Notes: generated by a model not told the origin, from the sequence alone. DNA of 64,000 nucleotides from Bacteroides gallinarum DSM 18171 = JCM 13658 (GCF_000374365.1 NZ_KB894134.1:29739-93738); one strand, 5' to 3'. Counted from the stretch's first letter, positions 21,801 through 33,555 are shown. Program-made: numbers and translations.

Positions 21801-23180
21801 CAACTGGATTGCCTTACCTTCAATCATCTTCGGCTGGAATGCCTGGATACCCAGACGGTGAAGCGTCGGAGCACGGTTCAACAACACCGGATGTCCTTTC
21901 ATTACATGCTCCAGGATGTCCCAGATAACAGGTTCCTTGCGGTCCACAATCTTCTTGGCACTTTTCACCGTCTTTACGATACCGCGCTCGATGAGCTTAC
22001 GGATAATAAACGGTTTGTAAAGCTCTGCCGCCATAAGTTTAGGAATACCGCACTCACCCATTTTCAGTTCCGGACCGACAACGATTACCGAACGCGCAGA
22101 ATAATCGACGCGCTTACCCAGCAAGTTCTGGCGGAAACGTCCCTGCTTACCCTTCAAACTGTCGGAAAGCGACTTCAAAGGACGGTTGGCATCGGTCTTT
22201 ACCGCACTCGACTTACGGGAGTTGTCGAACAATGAATCGACAGCTTCCTGCAACATACGCTTTTCATTACGCAAAATCACTTCGGGAGCCTTGATTTCAA
22301 TCAATCTCTTCAAGCGGTTGTTGCGGATGATAACGCGACGGTAAAGGTCGTTCAAGTCGGAAGTAGCGAAACGCCCTCCGTCCAACGGAACCAACGGGCG
22401 CAGTTCGGGCGGGATAACCGGCACGATACGTACAATCATCCACTCGGGCTTGTTGCGTCCGCGCGATGCACGGAAAGATTCGACTACCTGAAGACGCTTC
22501 AAAGCCTCGCTCTTGCGTTGTTGCGAAGCATCGCTGCCTGCACGGTTACGCAGTTCGTAAGACAAAGAATCGAGGTCAATGCGCGACAGCAAATCGTAAA
22601 TGGCCTCGGCGCCCATTTTAGCAATGAACTTATTGGGGTCTGAATCTTCGAGGTACTGATTGTCGTTCGGCAACTTTTCCAACAAATCCAGGTATTCTCC
22701 TTCTTCGAGCAAGTCGAACTGTGCCACCTCGTCGGACAACACGCCCGGCTGGATAACCACATAACGCTCGTAATAGATAATGGCATCGAGTTTCTTGGTA
22801 GGCAACCCCAGCAAGTAACCGATTTTATTGGGAAGCGAACGGAAATACCAGATGTGAGCTACCGGCACAACCAGTTGGATATGCCCCATACGCTCACGGC
22901 GTACCTTCTTTTCTGTCACTTCCACACCGCAACGGTCGCAGACAATACCTTTGTAACGGATGCGCTTGTACTTACCGCAATGGCACTCATAATCCTTGAT
23001 AGGGCCGAAGATGCGCTCGCAGAACAAACCGTCACGTTCTGGCTTATACGTACGATAGTTGATGGTTTCAGGCTTTAAAACTTCACCACTCGAATTCTCA
23101 AGGATTTCTTCGGGAGAAGCCAAACCGATAGAGATTTTCGAGAAATTACTCTTTATCTTGTTATCTTTTCTAAAAGCCAT
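18885..23180 (-). CDS. rpoC: DNA-directed RNA polymerase subunit beta'
   Basis: Catalytic clamp subunit. The active-site motif NADFDGDQM is present near residue 470, the N-terminal zinc site is [20 protein letters not shown] (about 66-85) and the second zinc site is the [13 protein letters not shown] region (about 890). Length 1431 is normal for Bacteroidetes. It lies 112 nt after rpoB. Confidence 0.99.
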   Translation of the reverse strand: MAFRKDNKIKSNFSKISIGLASPEEILENSSGEVLKPETINYRTYKPERDGLFCERIFGPIKDYECHCGKYKRIRYKGIVCDRCGVEVTEKKVRRERMGHIQLVVPVAHIWYFRSLPNKIGYLLGLPTKKLDAIIYYERYVVIQPGVLSDEVAQFDLLEEGEYLDLLEKLPNDNQYLEDSDPNKFIAKMGAEAIYDLLSRIDLDSLSYELRNRAGSDASQQRKSEALKRLQVVESFRASRGRNKPEWMIVRIVPVIPPELRPLVPLDGGRFATSDLNDLYRRVIIRNNRLKRLIEIKAPEVILRNEKRMLQEAVDSLFDNSRKSSAVKTDANRPLKSLSDSLKGKQGRFRQNLLGKRVDYSARSVIVVGPELKMGECGIPKLMAAELYKPFIIRKLIERGIVKTVKSAKKIVDRKEPVIWDILEHVMKGHPVLLNRAPTLHRLGIQAFQPKMIEGKAIQLHPLACTAFNADFDGDQMAVHLPLSNEAILEAQMLMLQSHNILNPANGAPITVPAQDMVLGLYYITKLRKGAKGEGLTFYGPEEALIAYNEGKCDIHAPISVIVKDVDENGNVVDKMMHDTSVGRVIVNEIVPAKAGYINTIISKKSLRDIISHVIKVCGVAEAAEFLDGIKNLGYYMAFKGGLSFNLGDIIIPEEKEALVQKGYEEVEQVINNYNMGFITNNERYNQVIDIWTHVNSELSNILMKTISSDDQGFNSVYMMLDSGARGSKEQIRQLSGMRGLMAKPQKAGAEGGQIIENPILSNFKEGLSVLEYFISTHGARKGLADTALKTADAGYLTRRLVDVSHDVIINEEDCGTLRGLVCTALKNNDETIATLYERILGRVSVHDIVHPTTGELLVAGGEEITEAIAQKIEDSPIESVEIRSVLTCESKKGVCAKCYGRNLATSRMVQKGEAVGVIAAQSIGEPGTQLTLRTFHAGGTAANIAANASIVAKNPSRLEFEELRTVDVIDEAGEPAKVVVGRLAEVRFVDVNTGIVLSTHNVPYGSTLYAADGEVVEKGKLIARWDPFNAVIITEATGKIEFEGVIENVTYKVESDESTGLREIIIIESKDKTKVPTAHIMTEDGELIRTYNLPVGGHVVVEDGQKVKAGEVIVKIPRAVGKAGDITGGLPRVTELFEARNPSNPAVVSEIDGEVTMGKVKRGNREIIVTSKGGEVKKYLVPLSKQILVQENDYVRAGTPLSDGAITPADILAIKGPTAVQEYIVNEVQDVYRLQGVKINDKHFEIIVRQMMRKVEIDEPGDTRFLEQQVVDKLEFMEENDRIWGKKVVVDAGDSQNLQPGQIVTARKLRDENSMLKRRDLKPVTVRDAVPATSTQILQGITRAALQTSSFMSAASFQETTKVLNEAAINGKVDRLEGMKENVICGHLIPAGTGQREFDKIIVGSKEEYDRMLANKKTVLDYAVDDKVEE

Positions 23181-23292
23181 ACTTTTATATATATTGATAA
23201 TTGAGAATTAAAAATTGAAAAATAAATGTTGATAAGTCGAGAACCGGGAGCCGAGAAACAATATGTTCCGACCCCGATTCTCAAATTTCAAT

Positions 23293-26200
23293 TTATTCTA
23301 AGTTGATGCTCAAGCCCAAACCTCTCAACTCATGCAGCAATACGTTCAGCGACTCAGGAATACCCGGAGCAGGCATCGGCTCACCTTTGACAATTGCCTC
23401 GTAAGCCTTGGAACGTCCCACAACATCATCAGACTTGATAGTCAGAATCTCCTGCAGAATGTGTGCAGCGCCGAATGCTTCCAGCGCCCAAACCTCCATT
23501 TCTCCGAAACGCTGGCCACCGAACTGCGCCTTACCGCCCAACGGCTGCTGCGTAATAAGCGAGTACGGGCCGATAGAACGTGCGTGCATCTTATCCTCAA
23601 CCATGTGGCCGAGTTTCAACATATATGTCACACCTACCGTAGCCTGCTGCTCGAACGCCTCGCCAGTACCGCCGTCGTACAAAGTAGTCTTGCCATAACG
23701 GGGCAGACCGGCTTTATCAGTCCATTCGTTCAAATCGTCCAGTGTAGCGCCGTCGAAGATAGGAGTGGCGAATTTGACACCCAGTTTCTTTCCGGCACGT
23801 CCCAAAACCGCCTCGAATATCTGGCCGATGTTCATACGCGAAGGCACACCCAACGGATTCAATACGATATCTACCGGAGTACCGTCTGCAAGGAACGGCA
23901 TATCCTCCTGGCGTACCACGCGGGAAACGATACCTTTGTTACCGTGACGGCCGGCCATTTTATCACCGACACCGATTTTACGTTTCTTGGCGATGTAAAC
24001 CTTAGCCATTTGAATGATACCTGCAGGCAGCTCGTCACCGATAGTGATAGCGAACTTCTTGCGCTTCAACTCCGCATCGAGTTCTTTATATTTCTTGATA
24101 AAGTTCATCACCAACGCACGAATCAGCCCGTTGGTATGTTCATCTTTCGTCCAGTTGCTCAACTGAATGGCGGTAAAGTCCATATCGCTAAAATCCGAAG
24201 CGGAGAACTTGGCGCCCTTACTGATAACCTCGGCTCCCATATAATCCTTCACACCCTCGGATGTGTAGCTCTCTGTGAGCTTCAAAAGCTTGTTCACCAG
24301 TATTTTCTTCAAATCGGCTACCTTACCGTCGAATTCATCATCAATTTTCGGCAGCAATGCTTTGTCTGCCAACTTGGAACTGCGTGTCTTGATAACGCGC
24401 GAGAACAAACGCTTGCCGATAATCACACCTTTCAAGGAAGGCGACGCTTTCAAAGAAGCATCCTTCACATCGCCGGCCTTGTCGCCGAAGATAGCACGAA
24501 GCAATTTCTCTTCCGGAGAAGGGTCGGACTCCCCTTTCGGAGTAATCTTACCGATTAGGATATCGCCCGGTTCGATACGGGCACCCACACGAACGATACC
24601 GTTCTCATCCAAGTCTTTGGTAGCCTCCTCGCTTACGTTAGGAATATCGGAAGTCAACTCCTCCATACCGCGTTTCGTTTCACGGACCTCCAAAGAATAT
24701 TCTTCCACATGGACGGAAGTCAGAAGGTCTTCGCGAACCACACGTTCATTCAATACGATAGCGTCCTCATAGTTATATCCCTTCCAAGGCATATAAGCCA
24801 CCAGCAAGTTCTTACCCAAGGCAAGCTCGCCCTGCTCGGTAGAATAACCCTCGGTAAGAATCTGTCCTTTCGTTACACGTTGGCCTTTTTCGCAAATAGG
24901 ACGAAGGTCGATTGTCATGTTCTGGTTGGTACGACGCCACTTAGGAATAGTATATTCTTTCAGTGCAGGCTCGAAACTTACGAACTCCTCCTCCTCCGTA
25001 CGGTCGTACAGAATACGGATAGTCGTAGCATCCACGAAATCGACTACACCTTCACCCTCCGCAGTAATCTGCGTACGGGAATCGCGTGCAAGCTGGCGTT
25101 CGATACCTGTACCTACAATCGGAGCTTCGCTCTTCAGCAAAGGAACCGCCTGGCGCATCATGTTCGACCCCATCAATGCACGGTTGGCATCATCATGCTC
25201 CAGGAACGGAATCAAAGATGCCGCAATAGAAGCAATCTGCTGGGGAGACACGTCCATTAATTCAACCTCGTCGGGAGCTACGACCGGATAGTCAGCATCC
25301 TGGCGGGATTTTACCCTGTCGCGGACGAAAGTACCGTCATCGTTCAGAGGCGCATTACCCTGGGCGATAATCTTTCCTTCTTCCTCCTCGGCGGTAAGGT
25401 AAACCAGCCCCTCGTCCGAAAGGTCCACCTTGCCGTTAGCCACCTTGCGGTACGGAGTCTCGATGAAACCGAGCTCGTTAATCTTGGCGAATACGCAAAG
25501 CGAAGAAATCAAACCGATATTCGGACCTTCCGGAGTCTCGATAGGACAAAGACGGCCGTAGTGAGTATAGTGTACGTCACGCACCTCGAAACCGGCACGT
25601 TCACGCGACAGACCGCCGGGACCCAGAGCAGACATACGGCGCTTGTGGGTAATCTCGGCAAGCGGGTTGGTCTGGTCCATGAACTGGGACAAGGCATTCG
25701 TTCCGAAGAATGAATTGATTACGGAAGAAATAGTCTTGGCATTAATCAAGTCAATCGGCGTAAACACCTCATTGTCACGGACATTCATACGCTCGCGAAT
25801 AGTACGCGACATACGAGCCAAACCGATAGCGAACTGATTGGACAACTGCTCGCCTACCGTACGTACGCGGCGGTTGCTCAAGTGGTCGATATCATCGACA
25901 TCCGCTTTCGAGTTAATCAGCTCAATCAGATATTTGATAATCTCGATAATATCCTCTTTAGTAAGAACCCGGATATCCATGTCCGTCGTCAGGTTCAACT
26001 TCTTGTTGATACGGTAACGGCCTACATCGCCCAGGTCATATCTCTTTTCCGAGAAGAACAGATTGTTGATAACCTCGCGTGCACTGGCATCATCGGCCGG
26101 GTCTGCATTACGCAACTGACGGTAGATGTAAAGCACCGCTTCTTTTTCCGAGTTACTCGGGTCCTTCTGCAGCGTGTTATATATGATAGAGTAGTCAGAC

Positions 26201-27105
26201 TGGTTCGGTTCTTCCTTGTGTACGAGGATGTTCTGAACGCCCGACTCTAATATGATATCCACATGTTCCGGCTCGATTATGGTTTCGCGGTCGATAACGA
26301 CTTCGTTACGCTCGATAGAAACCACCTCACCGGTATCTTCGTCTACAAAATCCTCAATCCATGTTTTCAATACACGTGCCGCCAACTTACGTCCCACAAT
26401 CTTCTTGAGGTTCGTCTTGTTCACCTTCACGTCTTCCGCCAAGTTGAAGATTTCGAGGATGTCCTTGTCATTCTCAAAACCGATAGCCCTCAACAAAGTG
26501 GTAACCGGCAATTTCTTCTTACGGTCGATATAAGCGTACATGACATTGTTGATGTCGGTAGCAAACTCAATCCAAGACCCCTTGAACGGGATGATACGGG
26601 CAGAGTACAACTTAGTACCGTTGGCATGCACGCTTTGACCGAAGAATACACCCGGTGAACGGTGAAGCTGTGATACGACAACACGTTCCGCACCGTTAAT
26701 GACGAACGTAGCTTTATCCGTCATATAAGGAATCGGACCCAGGAATACATCCTGGATAACCGTATCAAAATCTTCGTGGTCGGGGTCGGTACAATATAAT
26801 TTTAATTTTGCCTTTAAGGGAACACTATAAGTAAGCCCTCGCTCTATACATTCGTCTATGGTATAACGCGGCGGATCAATATAGTAGTCCAAAAACTCAA
26901 GAACAAAATTATTTCTTGTATCGGCAATGGGGAAGTTTTCAGCAAATACTTTATACAGTCCCTCGTTCTTACGTTTCTCGGGCGGGGTATCCAGTTGTAA
27001 AAAGTCTTTGAATGACTTCAATTGTACTTCCAGGAAATCCGGATATTCCAGCGGATTCTTAGTCGAAGCAAAATTAACTCTTTGATTTACAGTATTTGAA
27101 GACAT
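23293..27105 (-). CDS. rpoB: DNA-directed RNA polymerase subunit beta
   Basis: Forms the active-site cleft with beta'. The 1270 residues contain the rifampicin region ([19 protein letters not shown]), in which the residues equivalent to E. coli D516, H526 and S531 are all the sensitive type. The C-terminal block [19 protein letters not shown] is also present. A strong hairpin separates it from rplL. Confidence 0.99.
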   Translation of the reverse strand: MSSNTVNQRVNFASTKNPLEYPDFLEVQLKSFKDFLQLDTPPEKRKNEGLYKVFAENFPIADTRNNFVLEFLDYYIDPPRYTIDECIERGLTYSVPLKAKLKLYCTDPDHEDFDTVIQDVFLGPIPYMTDKATFVINGAERVVVSQLHRSPGVFFGQSVHANGTKLYSARIIPFKGSWIEFATDINNVMYAYIDRKKKLPVTTLLRAIGFENDKDILEIFNLAEDVKVNKTNLKKIVGRKLAARVLKTWIEDFVDEDTGEVVSIERNEVVIDRETIIEPEHVDIILESGVQNILVHKEEPNQSDYSIIYNTLQKDPSNSEKEAVLYIYRQLRNADPADDASAREVINNLFFSEKRYDLGDVGRYRINKKLNLTTDMDIRVLTKEDIIEIIKYLIELINSKADVDDIDHLSNRRVRTVGEQLSNQFAIGLARMSRTIRERMNVRDNEVFTPIDLINAKTISSVINSFFGTNALSQFMDQTNPLAEITHKRRMSALGPGGLSRERAGFEVRDVHYTHYGRLCPIETPEGPNIGLISSLCVFAKINELGFIETPYRKVANGKVDLSDEGLVYLTAEEEEGKIIAQGNAPLNDDGTFVRDRVKSRQDADYPVVAPDEVELMDVSPQQIASIAASLIPFLEHDDANRALMGSNMMRQAVPLLKSEAPIVGTGIERQLARDSRTQITAEGEGVVDFVDATTIRILYDRTEEEEFVSFEPALKEYTIPKWRRTNQNMTIDLRPICEKGQRVTKGQILTEGYSTEQGELALGKNLLVAYMPWKGYNYEDAIVLNERVVREDLLTSVHVEEYSLEVRETKRGMEELTSDIPNVSEEATKDLDENGIVRVGARIEPGDILIGKITPKGESDPSPEEKLLRAIFGDKAGDVKDASLKASPSLKGVIIGKRLFSRVIKTRSSKLADKALLPKIDDEFDGKVADLKKILVNKLLKLTESYTSEGVKDYMGAEVISKGAKFSASDFSDMDFTAIQLSNWTKDEHTNGLIRALVMNFIKKYKELDAELKRKKFAITIGDELPAGIIQMAKVYIAKKRKIGVGDKMAGRHGNKGIVSRVVRQEDMPFLADGTPVDIVLNPLGVPSRMNIGQIFEAVLGRAGKKLGVKFATPIFDGATLDDLNEWTDKAGLPRYGKTTLYDGGTGEAFEQQATVGVTYMLKLGHMVEDKMHARSIGPYSLITQQPLGGKAQFGGQRFGEMEVWALEAFGAAHILQEILTIKSDDVVGRSKAYEAIVKGEPMPAPGIPESLNVLLHELRGLGLSINLE

Positions 27106-27145
27106 CTGTTAATGGATTTGTAGAACTTAATTTTAAATATATACA

Positions 27146-27185
27146 CAAAAAGGTAAAGAACCCTTTTCACGAAGGGTTCCTTACC
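27146..27185 (-). terminator. attenuator-like hairpin between rplL and rpoB
   Basis: A 14-bp stem with one wobble pair (27152-27165 with 27172-27185, 6-nt loop) followed by five T on the minus strand, between the rplL stop and rpoB start. It looks like a Rho-independent terminator inside an operon. In E. coli a partial terminator at the same place sets the L7/L12 to polymerase ratio; the same role is inferred here. Confidence 0.8.
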
Positions 27186-27210
27186 GAATTACCTGATTTA
27201 CAGGCTAATG

Positions 27211-27588
27211 TTATTTAAGTTCAACTTCAGCTCCAGCTTCTTCCAATGTTTTCTTCAATGATTCTGCTTCGTCTTTAGCCAAACCTTCTTTTACTACGCT
27301 AGGAGCACCGTCTACCATGTCTTTAGCTTCCTTCAAACCAAGACCGCAAGCTTCCTTAACGGCTTTAACCACTTGAAGTTTAGCTGAGCCAGCGCTCTTC
27401 AATACTACATCGAAAGAAGTTTTTTCTTCAGCGGCAGCAGCACCACCAGCTGCGGGACCGGCAGCAACAGCAACAGCTGCAGCAGCAGGTTCAATACCGT
27501 ATTCTTCTTTCAGGATAGTTGCAAGTTCATTAACTTCTTTTACTGTCAAGTTAACTAATTGTTCTGCAAAAGCTTTCAAATCTGCCAT
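27211..27588 (-). CDS. rplL: 50S ribosomal protein L7/L12
   Basis: Stalk protein that recruits translation factors. The 125 residues show the N-terminal dimerisation helix, a long Ala/Gly hinge (about 36-53) and the C-terminal factor-binding domain ([40 protein letters not shown]). It follows rplJ by 59 nt. Confidence 0.98.
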   Translation of the reverse strand: MADLKAFAEQLVNLTVKEVNELATILKEEYGIEPAAAAVAVAAGPAAGGAAAAEEKTSFDVVLKSAGSAKLQVVKAVKEACGLGLKEAKDMVDGAPSVVKEGLAKDEAESLKKTLEEAGAEVELK

Positions 27589-27647
27589 TTTTGTATGAAT
27601 TTAATTGTTTAATTACTAAATAAATTGATGTTTTTTTGTTTCCGAAG

Positions 27648-28169
27648 TTACGCTTCGGGACGTTCACCGAGAGTCTTGAGAACTCCGTGAATGGTGTTAC
27701 CACCTGATTGCAGAGCAGAAATAACGTTCTTGGCCGGCGATTGCAGCAAGGCAACGATTTCAGCAATAACTTCATTTTTACTCTTGATACTTACGAGAGC
27801 ATCCAACTGGTCAGCACCAACATAGAAGCTTTCTTCCGCATATGCAGCCTTCAATCCGGGAATACCGTTCTTAGCTTTATCTTTCAGCAGTTTAGCAGGT
27901 GCGTTCGCCGTGTTGCAAAACATTACAGCCGTCGTACCTTTCAAGCAACCATAAAGCGGAGAATAATCCTCTTCCAGGCTTTCCAATGCCTTATGAAGCA
28001 ATGTATTCTTAACCACCATCAATTTGATGTCGGCCTTGTAACACAAAGCTCTCAACGCGCTCGTATCGGCAGCGTTCATAGCAGTAGTATCAACCAGGTA
28101 GAAGTGACCGTATTCCTTAACTGTAGCAGCAATCTGCTCAATAATCGTACTTTTATCTTCCTTTCTCAT
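27648..28169 (-). CDS. rplJ: 50S ribosomal protein L10
   Basis: Base of the L7/L12 stalk. The 173 residues carry the N-terminal rRNA-binding region (MRKEDKSTIIEQIAATVKEY, then LMVVKNTLLHKAL) and a C-terminal helix for L12 dimers. It is 15 nt after rplA. Confidence 0.97.
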   Translation of the reverse strand: MRKEDKSTIIEQIAATVKEYGHFYLVDTTAMNAADTSALRALCYKADIKLMVVKNTLLHKALESLEEDYSPLYGCLKGTTAVMFCNTANAPAKLLKDKAKNGIPGLKAAYAEESFYVGADQLDALVSIKSKNEVIAEIVALLQSPAKNVISALQSGGNTIHGVLKTLGERPEA

Positions 28170-28184
28170 TATTACTCCGTTTTA

Positions 28185-28883
28185 TTAGATTTCTTCTACA
28201 GATTTCGGGTCAATCTTGATACCCGCACTCATCGTGCTAGAAAGATAAATACTCTTGATATATGTACCCTTGGCTGCGGTCGGTTTCAATTTATTCAAAG
28301 TAGAGATGAATTCTTTCGCATTGTCGCGAATTTGGTCAGCACTAAATGAAACTTTACCGATAGAAGTATGAACGATACCGCTCTTATCGACCTTGAAGTC
28401 GATTTTACCTTGTTTTACTTCTTTTACAGCTTTAGCAACATCCATAGTTACAGTGCCACTCTTGGGGTTCGGCATCAATCCACGAGGACCGAGTACACGA
28501 CCGAGTGCACCAATCTTACCCATGATAGACGGCATAGTGATGATTACATCAATATCAGTCCATCCACCTTTGATCTTTTCAATATATTCGTCAAGACCAA
28601 CATAGTCAGCTCCGGCTTCTTTTGCAGCAGCTTCAGCATCCGGTGTACAAAGCACCAAAACGCGTGTTACCTTACCAGTACCGTGAGGAAGTGATACGAC
28701 ACCTCTCACCATCTGGTTGGCTTTACGCGGGTCAACGCCCAAACGTACGTCAATATCCAGAGAAGCATCGAACTTGGTAAAAGTAATTTCCTTTACCAGC
28801 TGAGCAGCTTCTTTGAGAGAGTATGCTTTCCCTGCTTCAATTTTTTCTGCAGCCAACTTTTGATTTTTTGTCAGTTTACTCAT
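28185..28883 (-). CDS. rplA: 50S ribosomal protein L1
   Basis: Protein of the mobile L1 stalk near the E site. Conserved blocks include [38 protein letters not shown] and the C-terminal [19 protein letters not shown]. Length 232 is normal. It is 15 nt after rplK. Confidence 0.98.
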   Translation of the reverse strand: MSKLTKNQKLAAEKIEAGKAYSLKEAAQLVKEITFTKFDASLDIDVRLGVDPRKANQMVRGVVSLPHGTGKVTRVLVLCTPDAEAAAKEAGADYVGLDEYIEKIKGGWTDIDVIITMPSIMGKIGALGRVLGPRGLMPNPKSGTVTMDVAKAVKEVKQGKIDFKVDKSGIVHTSIGKVSFSADQIRDNAKEFISTLNKLKPTAAKGTYIKSIYLSSTMSAGIKIDPKSVEEI

Positions 28884-28898
28884 TCTAATTGAAGTTTA

Positions 28899-29342
28899 TT
28901 AGTTATTAACCGGGAACTCCCCTTTTACAGCGATACCCATACTACGAGCCGTACCGGCAACCATTTTCATGGCAGCTTCCACAGTGAAACAGTTCAAGTC
29001 AACCATCTTGTCCTGAGCAATCGTACGAACCTGTTCCCAAGTAATCTCGGCAACTTTCTTACGGTTAGGCTCAGCAGAACCACTCTTTACCTTAGCTATT
29101 TCAAGCAATTGAATAGCAACGGGAGGAGTCTTGATTACAAAATCGAAAGACTTATCTGCGTAGTAAGTGATAATCACAGGAAGAATTTTTCCTGCTTTGT
29201 CTTGGGTTCTGGCGTTGAATTGCTTGCAAAACTCCATGATGTTGATTCCCTTGGAACCCAAAGCAGGTCCAACGGGAGGTGATGGATTTGCCGCGCCTCC
29301 TTTAATCTGTAATTTGATTAGTCCAGCAACTTCTTTAGCCAT
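28899..29342 (-). CDS. rplK: 50S ribosomal protein L11
   Basis: Forms the GTPase-associated centre with the L10-L12 stalk. The 147 residues start [20 protein letters not shown] and have the proline-rich N-terminal domain ([20 protein letters not shown]) and the C-terminal rRNA-binding domain ([12 protein letters not shown]). Confidence 0.98.
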   Translation of the reverse strand: MAKEVAGLIKLQIKGGAANPSPPVGPALGSKGINIMEFCKQFNARTQDKAGKILPVIITYYADKSFDFVIKTPPVAIQLLEIAKVKSGSAEPNRKKVAEITWEQVRTIAQDKMVDLNCFTVEAAMKMVAGTARSMGIAVKGEFPVNN

Positions 29343-29399
29343 TTTTTAATTGATTTATATATAAACATTAATAAAGAATACCACAGCGTAACACCTGCA

Positions 29400-29942
29400 C
29401 TATTCTTTTTCTACTTGCATAAAGCCCAACTCGAGCGGAGTTTTCCGTCCGAATATCTTTACCATGACCTTCAGTTTCTTCTTCTCGGTGTTCACCTCTT
29501 CGATGATTCCACTGAATCCGCTGAACGGACCGTAATTCACTTTCACAGTTTCACCGACTACATACGGGATGTTCAGTTCTTCACCGGCATCCTGCAATTC
29601 GTCCACTGTACCAAGTATGCGATTCACTTCCGACTGTCTCAGAGGAACAGGCTTTTCCGACCCACCCAAGAATCCTATCACATTAGGAGTATTTCTCAGA
29701 TGATGAGCAACCTCACCCACCAGAGCAGCCTCCACCAAAACGTAACCAGGGAGATAACTTCTCTCTTTCACAATCTTTTTACCATTGCGAACCTGATATA
29801 CCTTTTCGGTAGGAATCAATACCTGAGATACATAATCACCAAGGTCGCTGTTTTTAATATCAGCTTCAAGGTACTCCTTTACCTTAGCTTCTTTTCCGCT
29901 AATAGCACGCAGAACGTACCATTTCTTTTCAATCTCAGACAT
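29400..29942 (-). CDS. nusG: transcription termination/antitermination factor NusG
   Basis: Binds elongating RNA polymerase. It has the N-terminal NGN domain (KWYVLRAISGKEAKVKEYLE) and the C-terminal KOW domain (GETVKVNYGPFSGFSGIIEE). The 180-residue length is normal. It lies 12 nt downstream of secE. Confidence 0.97.
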   Translation of the reverse strand: MSEIEKKWYVLRAISGKEAKVKEYLEADIKNSDLGDYVSQVLIPTEKVYQVRNGKKIVKERSYLPGYVLVEAALVGEVAHHLRNTPNVIGFLGGSEKPVPLRQSEVNRILGTVDELQDAGEELNIPYVVGETVKVNYGPFSGFSGIIEEVNTEKKKLKVMVKIFGRKTPLELGFMQVEKE

Positions 29943-29954
29943 TTCTCCTTCTTT

Positions 29955-30143
29955 TTAATGTGGATAAACAAATTCCATTAAATGTTGGAAACAGAAGTCC
30001 ATCGCAAATACTACCAGCGCAATAAGCAGGGAAGCATATAAAACAACTACTGCACTGCTAGTAAGTTCAGAATACGTAGGCCACGACACTTTATGAACAA
30101 GTTCGTCGTAAGTTTCTTTAAAATAAGCTACTATCTTCTTCAT
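29955..30143 (-). CDS. secE: preprotein translocase subunit SecE
   Basis: Small single-span translocon subunit. From ATG at 30143 the protein is 62 residues: amphipathic helix MKKIVAYFKETYDELVHKVS, the conserved WPTYSEL, then one membrane segment (about 31-55). A longer in-frame start at 30215 lies within the tRNA-Trp gene and is rejected. The tRNA ends 14 nt upstream of the start codon, so both are probably cut from one transcript. Confidence 0.93.
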   Translation of the reverse strand: MKKIVAYFKETYDELVHKVSWPTYSELTSSAVVVLYASLLIALVVFAMDFCFQHLMEFVYPH

Positions 30144-30157
30144 TTTAAAAATATTAG

Positions 30158-30230
30158 CACGGGAGGAGAGGCTCGAACTCCCGACACCCGGTTTTGGAGA
30201 CCGGTGCTCTACCAACTGAGCTACTCCCGT
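30158..30230 (-). tRNA. tRNA-Trp (CCA)
   Basis: A 73-nt cloverleaf with acceptor ACGGGAG pairing with CTCCCGT, D arm, T arm with GTTCGAGCC, and the anticodon loop CTCCAAA giving anticodon CCA. CCA is not encoded at the 3' end. It lies between tuf and secE. Confidence 0.95.
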
Positions 30231-30238
30231 GTGAACAT

Positions 30239-30273
30239 AATCAGTTCCCGGTAATAACTACTGGGAACTGATT
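30239..30273 (-). other. hairpin between tuf and tRNA-Trp
   Basis: A perfect 11-bp inverted repeat (30239-30249 with 30263-30273, 13-nt loop) lies 12 nt past the tuf stop and 8 nt before the tRNA. No T tract follows on the minus strand, so it is better read as an mRNA-stabilising or processing structure than as a terminator. Confidence 0.5.
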
Positions 30274-30285
30274 AAGATATGGTTA

Positions 30286-31470
<1,185 letters not shown>

Positions 31471-31520
31471 AGCTTTACTTGTTATTTATTTGATTAATAA
31501 TCAGCTTTTACATCTTTATG

Positions 31521-31592
<72 letters not shown>

Positions 31593-31609
31593 AGGGAAAA
31601 ATCGGAATG

Positions 31610-31692
31610 TGGGCAAAGATGGATTCGAACCACCGAAGGCGTAAGCCAGCAGATTTACAGTCTGCCCCATTTGGCCACTCTGGTATTTGCCC
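31610..31692 (-). tRNA. tRNA-Tyr (GTA)
   Basis: An 83-nt class II tRNA with a long variable arm (CTGGCTTACGCCTTCGG region). Acceptor GGGCAAA pairs with TTTGCCC, and the loop CTGTAAA gives anticodon GTA. It lies between the two threonine tRNAs. Confidence 0.95.
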
Positions 31693-31769
31693 GATATAAT
31701 AAAATTCTTTCCCTCCCTCGTTGAAATTCCTGCGAAAACTTATTTTCCGAGGCATTTCGCTTTCTTTCG

Positions 31770-31843
31770 AGCCTCTTGTCGGATTCGAACCAACGACCCC
31801 GAGATTACAAATCACGTGCTCTGGCCAACTGAGCTAAAGAGGC
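31770..31843 (-). tRNA. tRNA-Thr (TGT)
   Basis: A 74-nt cloverleaf with acceptor GCCTCTT pairing with AAGAGGC and loop TTTGTAA, anticodon TGT. The anticodon stem CGTGA/TCTCG contains one T-T mismatch at its middle pair. It is first in the tRNA-tuf operon. Confidence 0.92.
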
Positions 31844-31891
31844 AAGCTTAAAAAATGCAACCGTAACGTTCTATCGCGAGCGAAACGGCTG

Positions 31892-31922
31892 CAAATTTAG
31901 GCATTTATTTTTTACCCGCAAA
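31892..31922 (-). promoter_or_regulatory. promoter of the tRNA-Thr/Tyr/Thr-tuf operon
   Basis: On the minus strand TTTG (31919-31922), 19 nt, then TAAATTTG (31892-31899): a full Bacteroides -33/-7 match. It lies just past the hpf stop codon, so the tuf operon is started independently of rpsU-xerC-hpf. Initiation would be about 40 nt before the first tRNA. Confidence 0.8.
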
Positions 31923-31936
31923 ATTTTAGCGGAAAT

Positions 31937-32236
31937 TTATTTGCTCCGTTGTTTTTCCTTGTACTTAACCAGCTGTTTTTCCAACGCCTCCAAACAAAGG
32001 TCTACCGCCTCTTCAAAGGTATCGCAAACTTTGTTTGCATAAAACTCGTTGTTGGGAACGAGCACCTTCACTCCGGCTTCTTTATTTTCGGCTGTCTCCG
32101 GTTTAACTACCTTTAATGACACCTCTACTTTCTCTATATCGTCGTAAAATTTCTCCAACTTGGCAGCTTTTTTCTGAATAAAAGCCTGCAACTGCTCTGA
32201 CGCATCAAAGTGAATCGATTGAATTCTAACTATCAT
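31937..32236 (-). CDS. hpf: ribosome hibernation promoting factor, short form
   Basis: Binds the 30S decoding channel of idle ribosomes. From ATG at 32236 the protein has 99 residues, the short HPF/YfiA length without a dimerisation domain: MIVRIQSIHFDASEQLQAFI, the KKAAKLEKFYDDIEKVEVSL block and a basic C-terminus. This start has a strong Shine-Dalgarno (GGAGG, 6 nt before ATG), which decides against the longer in-frame start at 32299. It follows the recombinase gene by 16 nt. Confidence 0.92.
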   Translation of the reverse strand: MIVRIQSIHFDASEQLQAFIQKKAAKLEKFYDDIEKVEVSLKVVKPETAENKEAGVKVLVPNNEFYANKVCDTFEEAVDLCLEALEKQLVKYKEKQRSK

Positions 32237-32252
32237 ACTGACCTCCTTTTCT

Positions 32253-33137
32253 TTAGGCCCGAGGGTGAGCCTGATTATACACTTTTTTAAGCTCCTCAAA
32301 AGTAGTATGCGTATAAACTTCCGTAGTCGCCAGGCTTTCGTGTCCGAGCAGCTCTTTTATCGAGCCCAAATCCGCACCGTTATTCAGCATAGCCGTTGCA
32401 AAGGTATGCCTCAAGACATGGGGACTCCTTTTTTTTACAGTTACTACCTTCGAAAGGTTTCGTTTCACAATATATGCTACGATACCGCGGTTAAGCCTCT
32501 CTCCGTTCTTTCGGATGAAAAATGCATCCGACCGTACCGGAAACGCCTCGTTCCGCACCTTGACATACTCTTGTATGGAACACCTTAACTCCTCGTCGAA
32601 AGGTATCAGACGTTGTTTGTTCCGCTTTCCTGTCACTTTAATGAGGGAAGCCGAAAAATCAATATCCTCATCATCCAACCCTATCAATTCCGAAAGCCGC
32701 ATGCCGGTCGCATAGAACATTTCGATAATCATACGGTCGCGACACCCTTCGAACCCCTCTCCGAAGTCTATATCATCCAGCAGCCTATTCACCTCACCTT
32801 CCCTGAGAAAAACCGGAAGCGGTTTCTTTTTCTTCGGTCCCGTTACCTTCTGCAACGGGTCTGTAGCCACCTCTCCTCTCCGTAAAAGGTACTTATAATA
32901 AGTCCGGATAGAACTCAACTTTCGATTTATCGTACTGGAGGCACACCCCCTGTCCATTAAGGAAGCTATCCATTCACGGACAAGTTCCGCATCCACATCC
33001 GACGGAGTCAAATCTCCCAACAGCTCCTCACCGAATTCCTGCAACTCGAGAATATCCGCCCGGTAGTATTTCACAGTACCTTCGGAATAATTCCGCTCAT
33101 ACAAGAGATAGTCGAGAAAAGAATCTGTCAACAGCAT
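32253..33137 (-). CDS. XerC/XerD-type tyrosine recombinase
   Basis: Site-specific recombinase of 294 residues with a SAM-like N-terminal DNA-binding domain (about 5-85) and a C-terminal catalytic domain. Catalytic residues visible: Arg in TGMRLSELIG, Lys in VTGKRNKQR, His-x-x-Arg in HVLRHTFAT, His in LGHESLATTE and Tyr in TEVYTH. Length and motifs fit chromosomal XerC or XerD (dimer resolution) rather than an integrase. It sits 70 nt after rpsU and ahead of hpf. Which Xer it is cannot be decided here. Confidence 0.9.
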   Translation of the reverse strand: MLLTDSFLDYLLYERNYSEGTVKYYRADILELQEFGEELLGDLTPSDVDAELVREWIASLMDRGCASSTINRKLSSIRTYYKYLLRRGEVATDPLQKVTGPKKKKPLPVFLREGEVNRLLDDIDFGEGFEGCRDRMIIEMFYATGMRLSELIGLDDEDIDFSASLIKVTGKRNKQRLIPFDEELRCSIQEYVKVRNEAFPVRSDAFFIRKNGERLNRGIVAYIVKRNLSKVVTVKKRSPHVLRHTFATAMLNNGADLGSIKELLGHESLATTEVYTHTTFEELKKVYNQAHPRA

Positions 33138-33207
33138 ATCGTCGCATCTAAATCATGCAACGAATGTATGAAAAAGAATCCAATAATTCAAAGGAATTTA
33201 CGAATTA

Positions 33208-33399
33208 TTAATCTTCTACTTGCTGAAGTTGCTGAACGTAAACTGCACGCTCTTTCTTAAGTCTTTTAATCACAGACGGTTTGTCGAACTGCTGTCTGCT
33301 TCTCAACTCTTTAACGATACCAGTCTTTTCGAATTTTCTTTTAAATTTCTTCAGCGCTTTCTCAATGTTTTCGCCTTCTTTTACAGGTACTACAATCAT
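33208..33399 (-). CDS. rpsU: 30S ribosomal protein S21
   Basis: A 63-residue basic protein that helps the 30S subunit initiate. It starts MIVVPVKEGENIEKALKKFK and has KFEKTGIVKELRSRQQFDKP, typical of bS21. It is the first gene of the rpsU-recombinase-hpf group. Confidence 0.97.
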   Translation of the reverse strand: MIVVPVKEGENIEKALKKFKRKFEKTGIVKELRSRQQFDKPSVIKRLKKERAVYVQQLQQVED

Positions 33400-33454
33400 T
33401 TTTTTGTTTTTAGAATTTTAATGGTTTATAAAATCTCACGTTCAAATTGAGCGG

Positions 33455-33485
33455 CAAAATTACACATACTTTCTTTATTCACAAA
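33455..33485 (-). promoter_or_regulatory. promoter of rpsU-recombinase-hpf
   Basis: On the minus strand TTTG (33482-33485), 19 nt, TAATTTTG (33455-33462). This matches the Bacteroides consensus and places initiation about 50 nt before rpsU. Confidence 0.8.
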
Positions 33486-33555
33486 ACTTTCGGCAAAAAA
33501 ATCTATTATTCAGGCACAAAACTCCCGTTCTTCCTGCCGGCAGTTATAGAAACCG

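Noticed and set aside
19017..22235. Two long plus-strand open frames (531 and 535 codons) inside rpoC
   Set aside because: They are antisense to a certain gene, their translations look like no protein family, and long antisense frames are expected from the codon bias of long conserved genes.
23332..24558. 408-codon plus-strand frame opposite rpoB
   Set aside because: Shadow of rpoB; no start signal and no family resemblance.
25643..25720. Rifampicin-resistance change in rpoB considered
   Set aside because: The residues equivalent to E. coli D516, H526 and S531 are all the sensitive type.
30144..30215. N-terminal extension of secE
   Set aside because: These codons are the tRNA-Trp gene and its flank; SecE begins at 30143.
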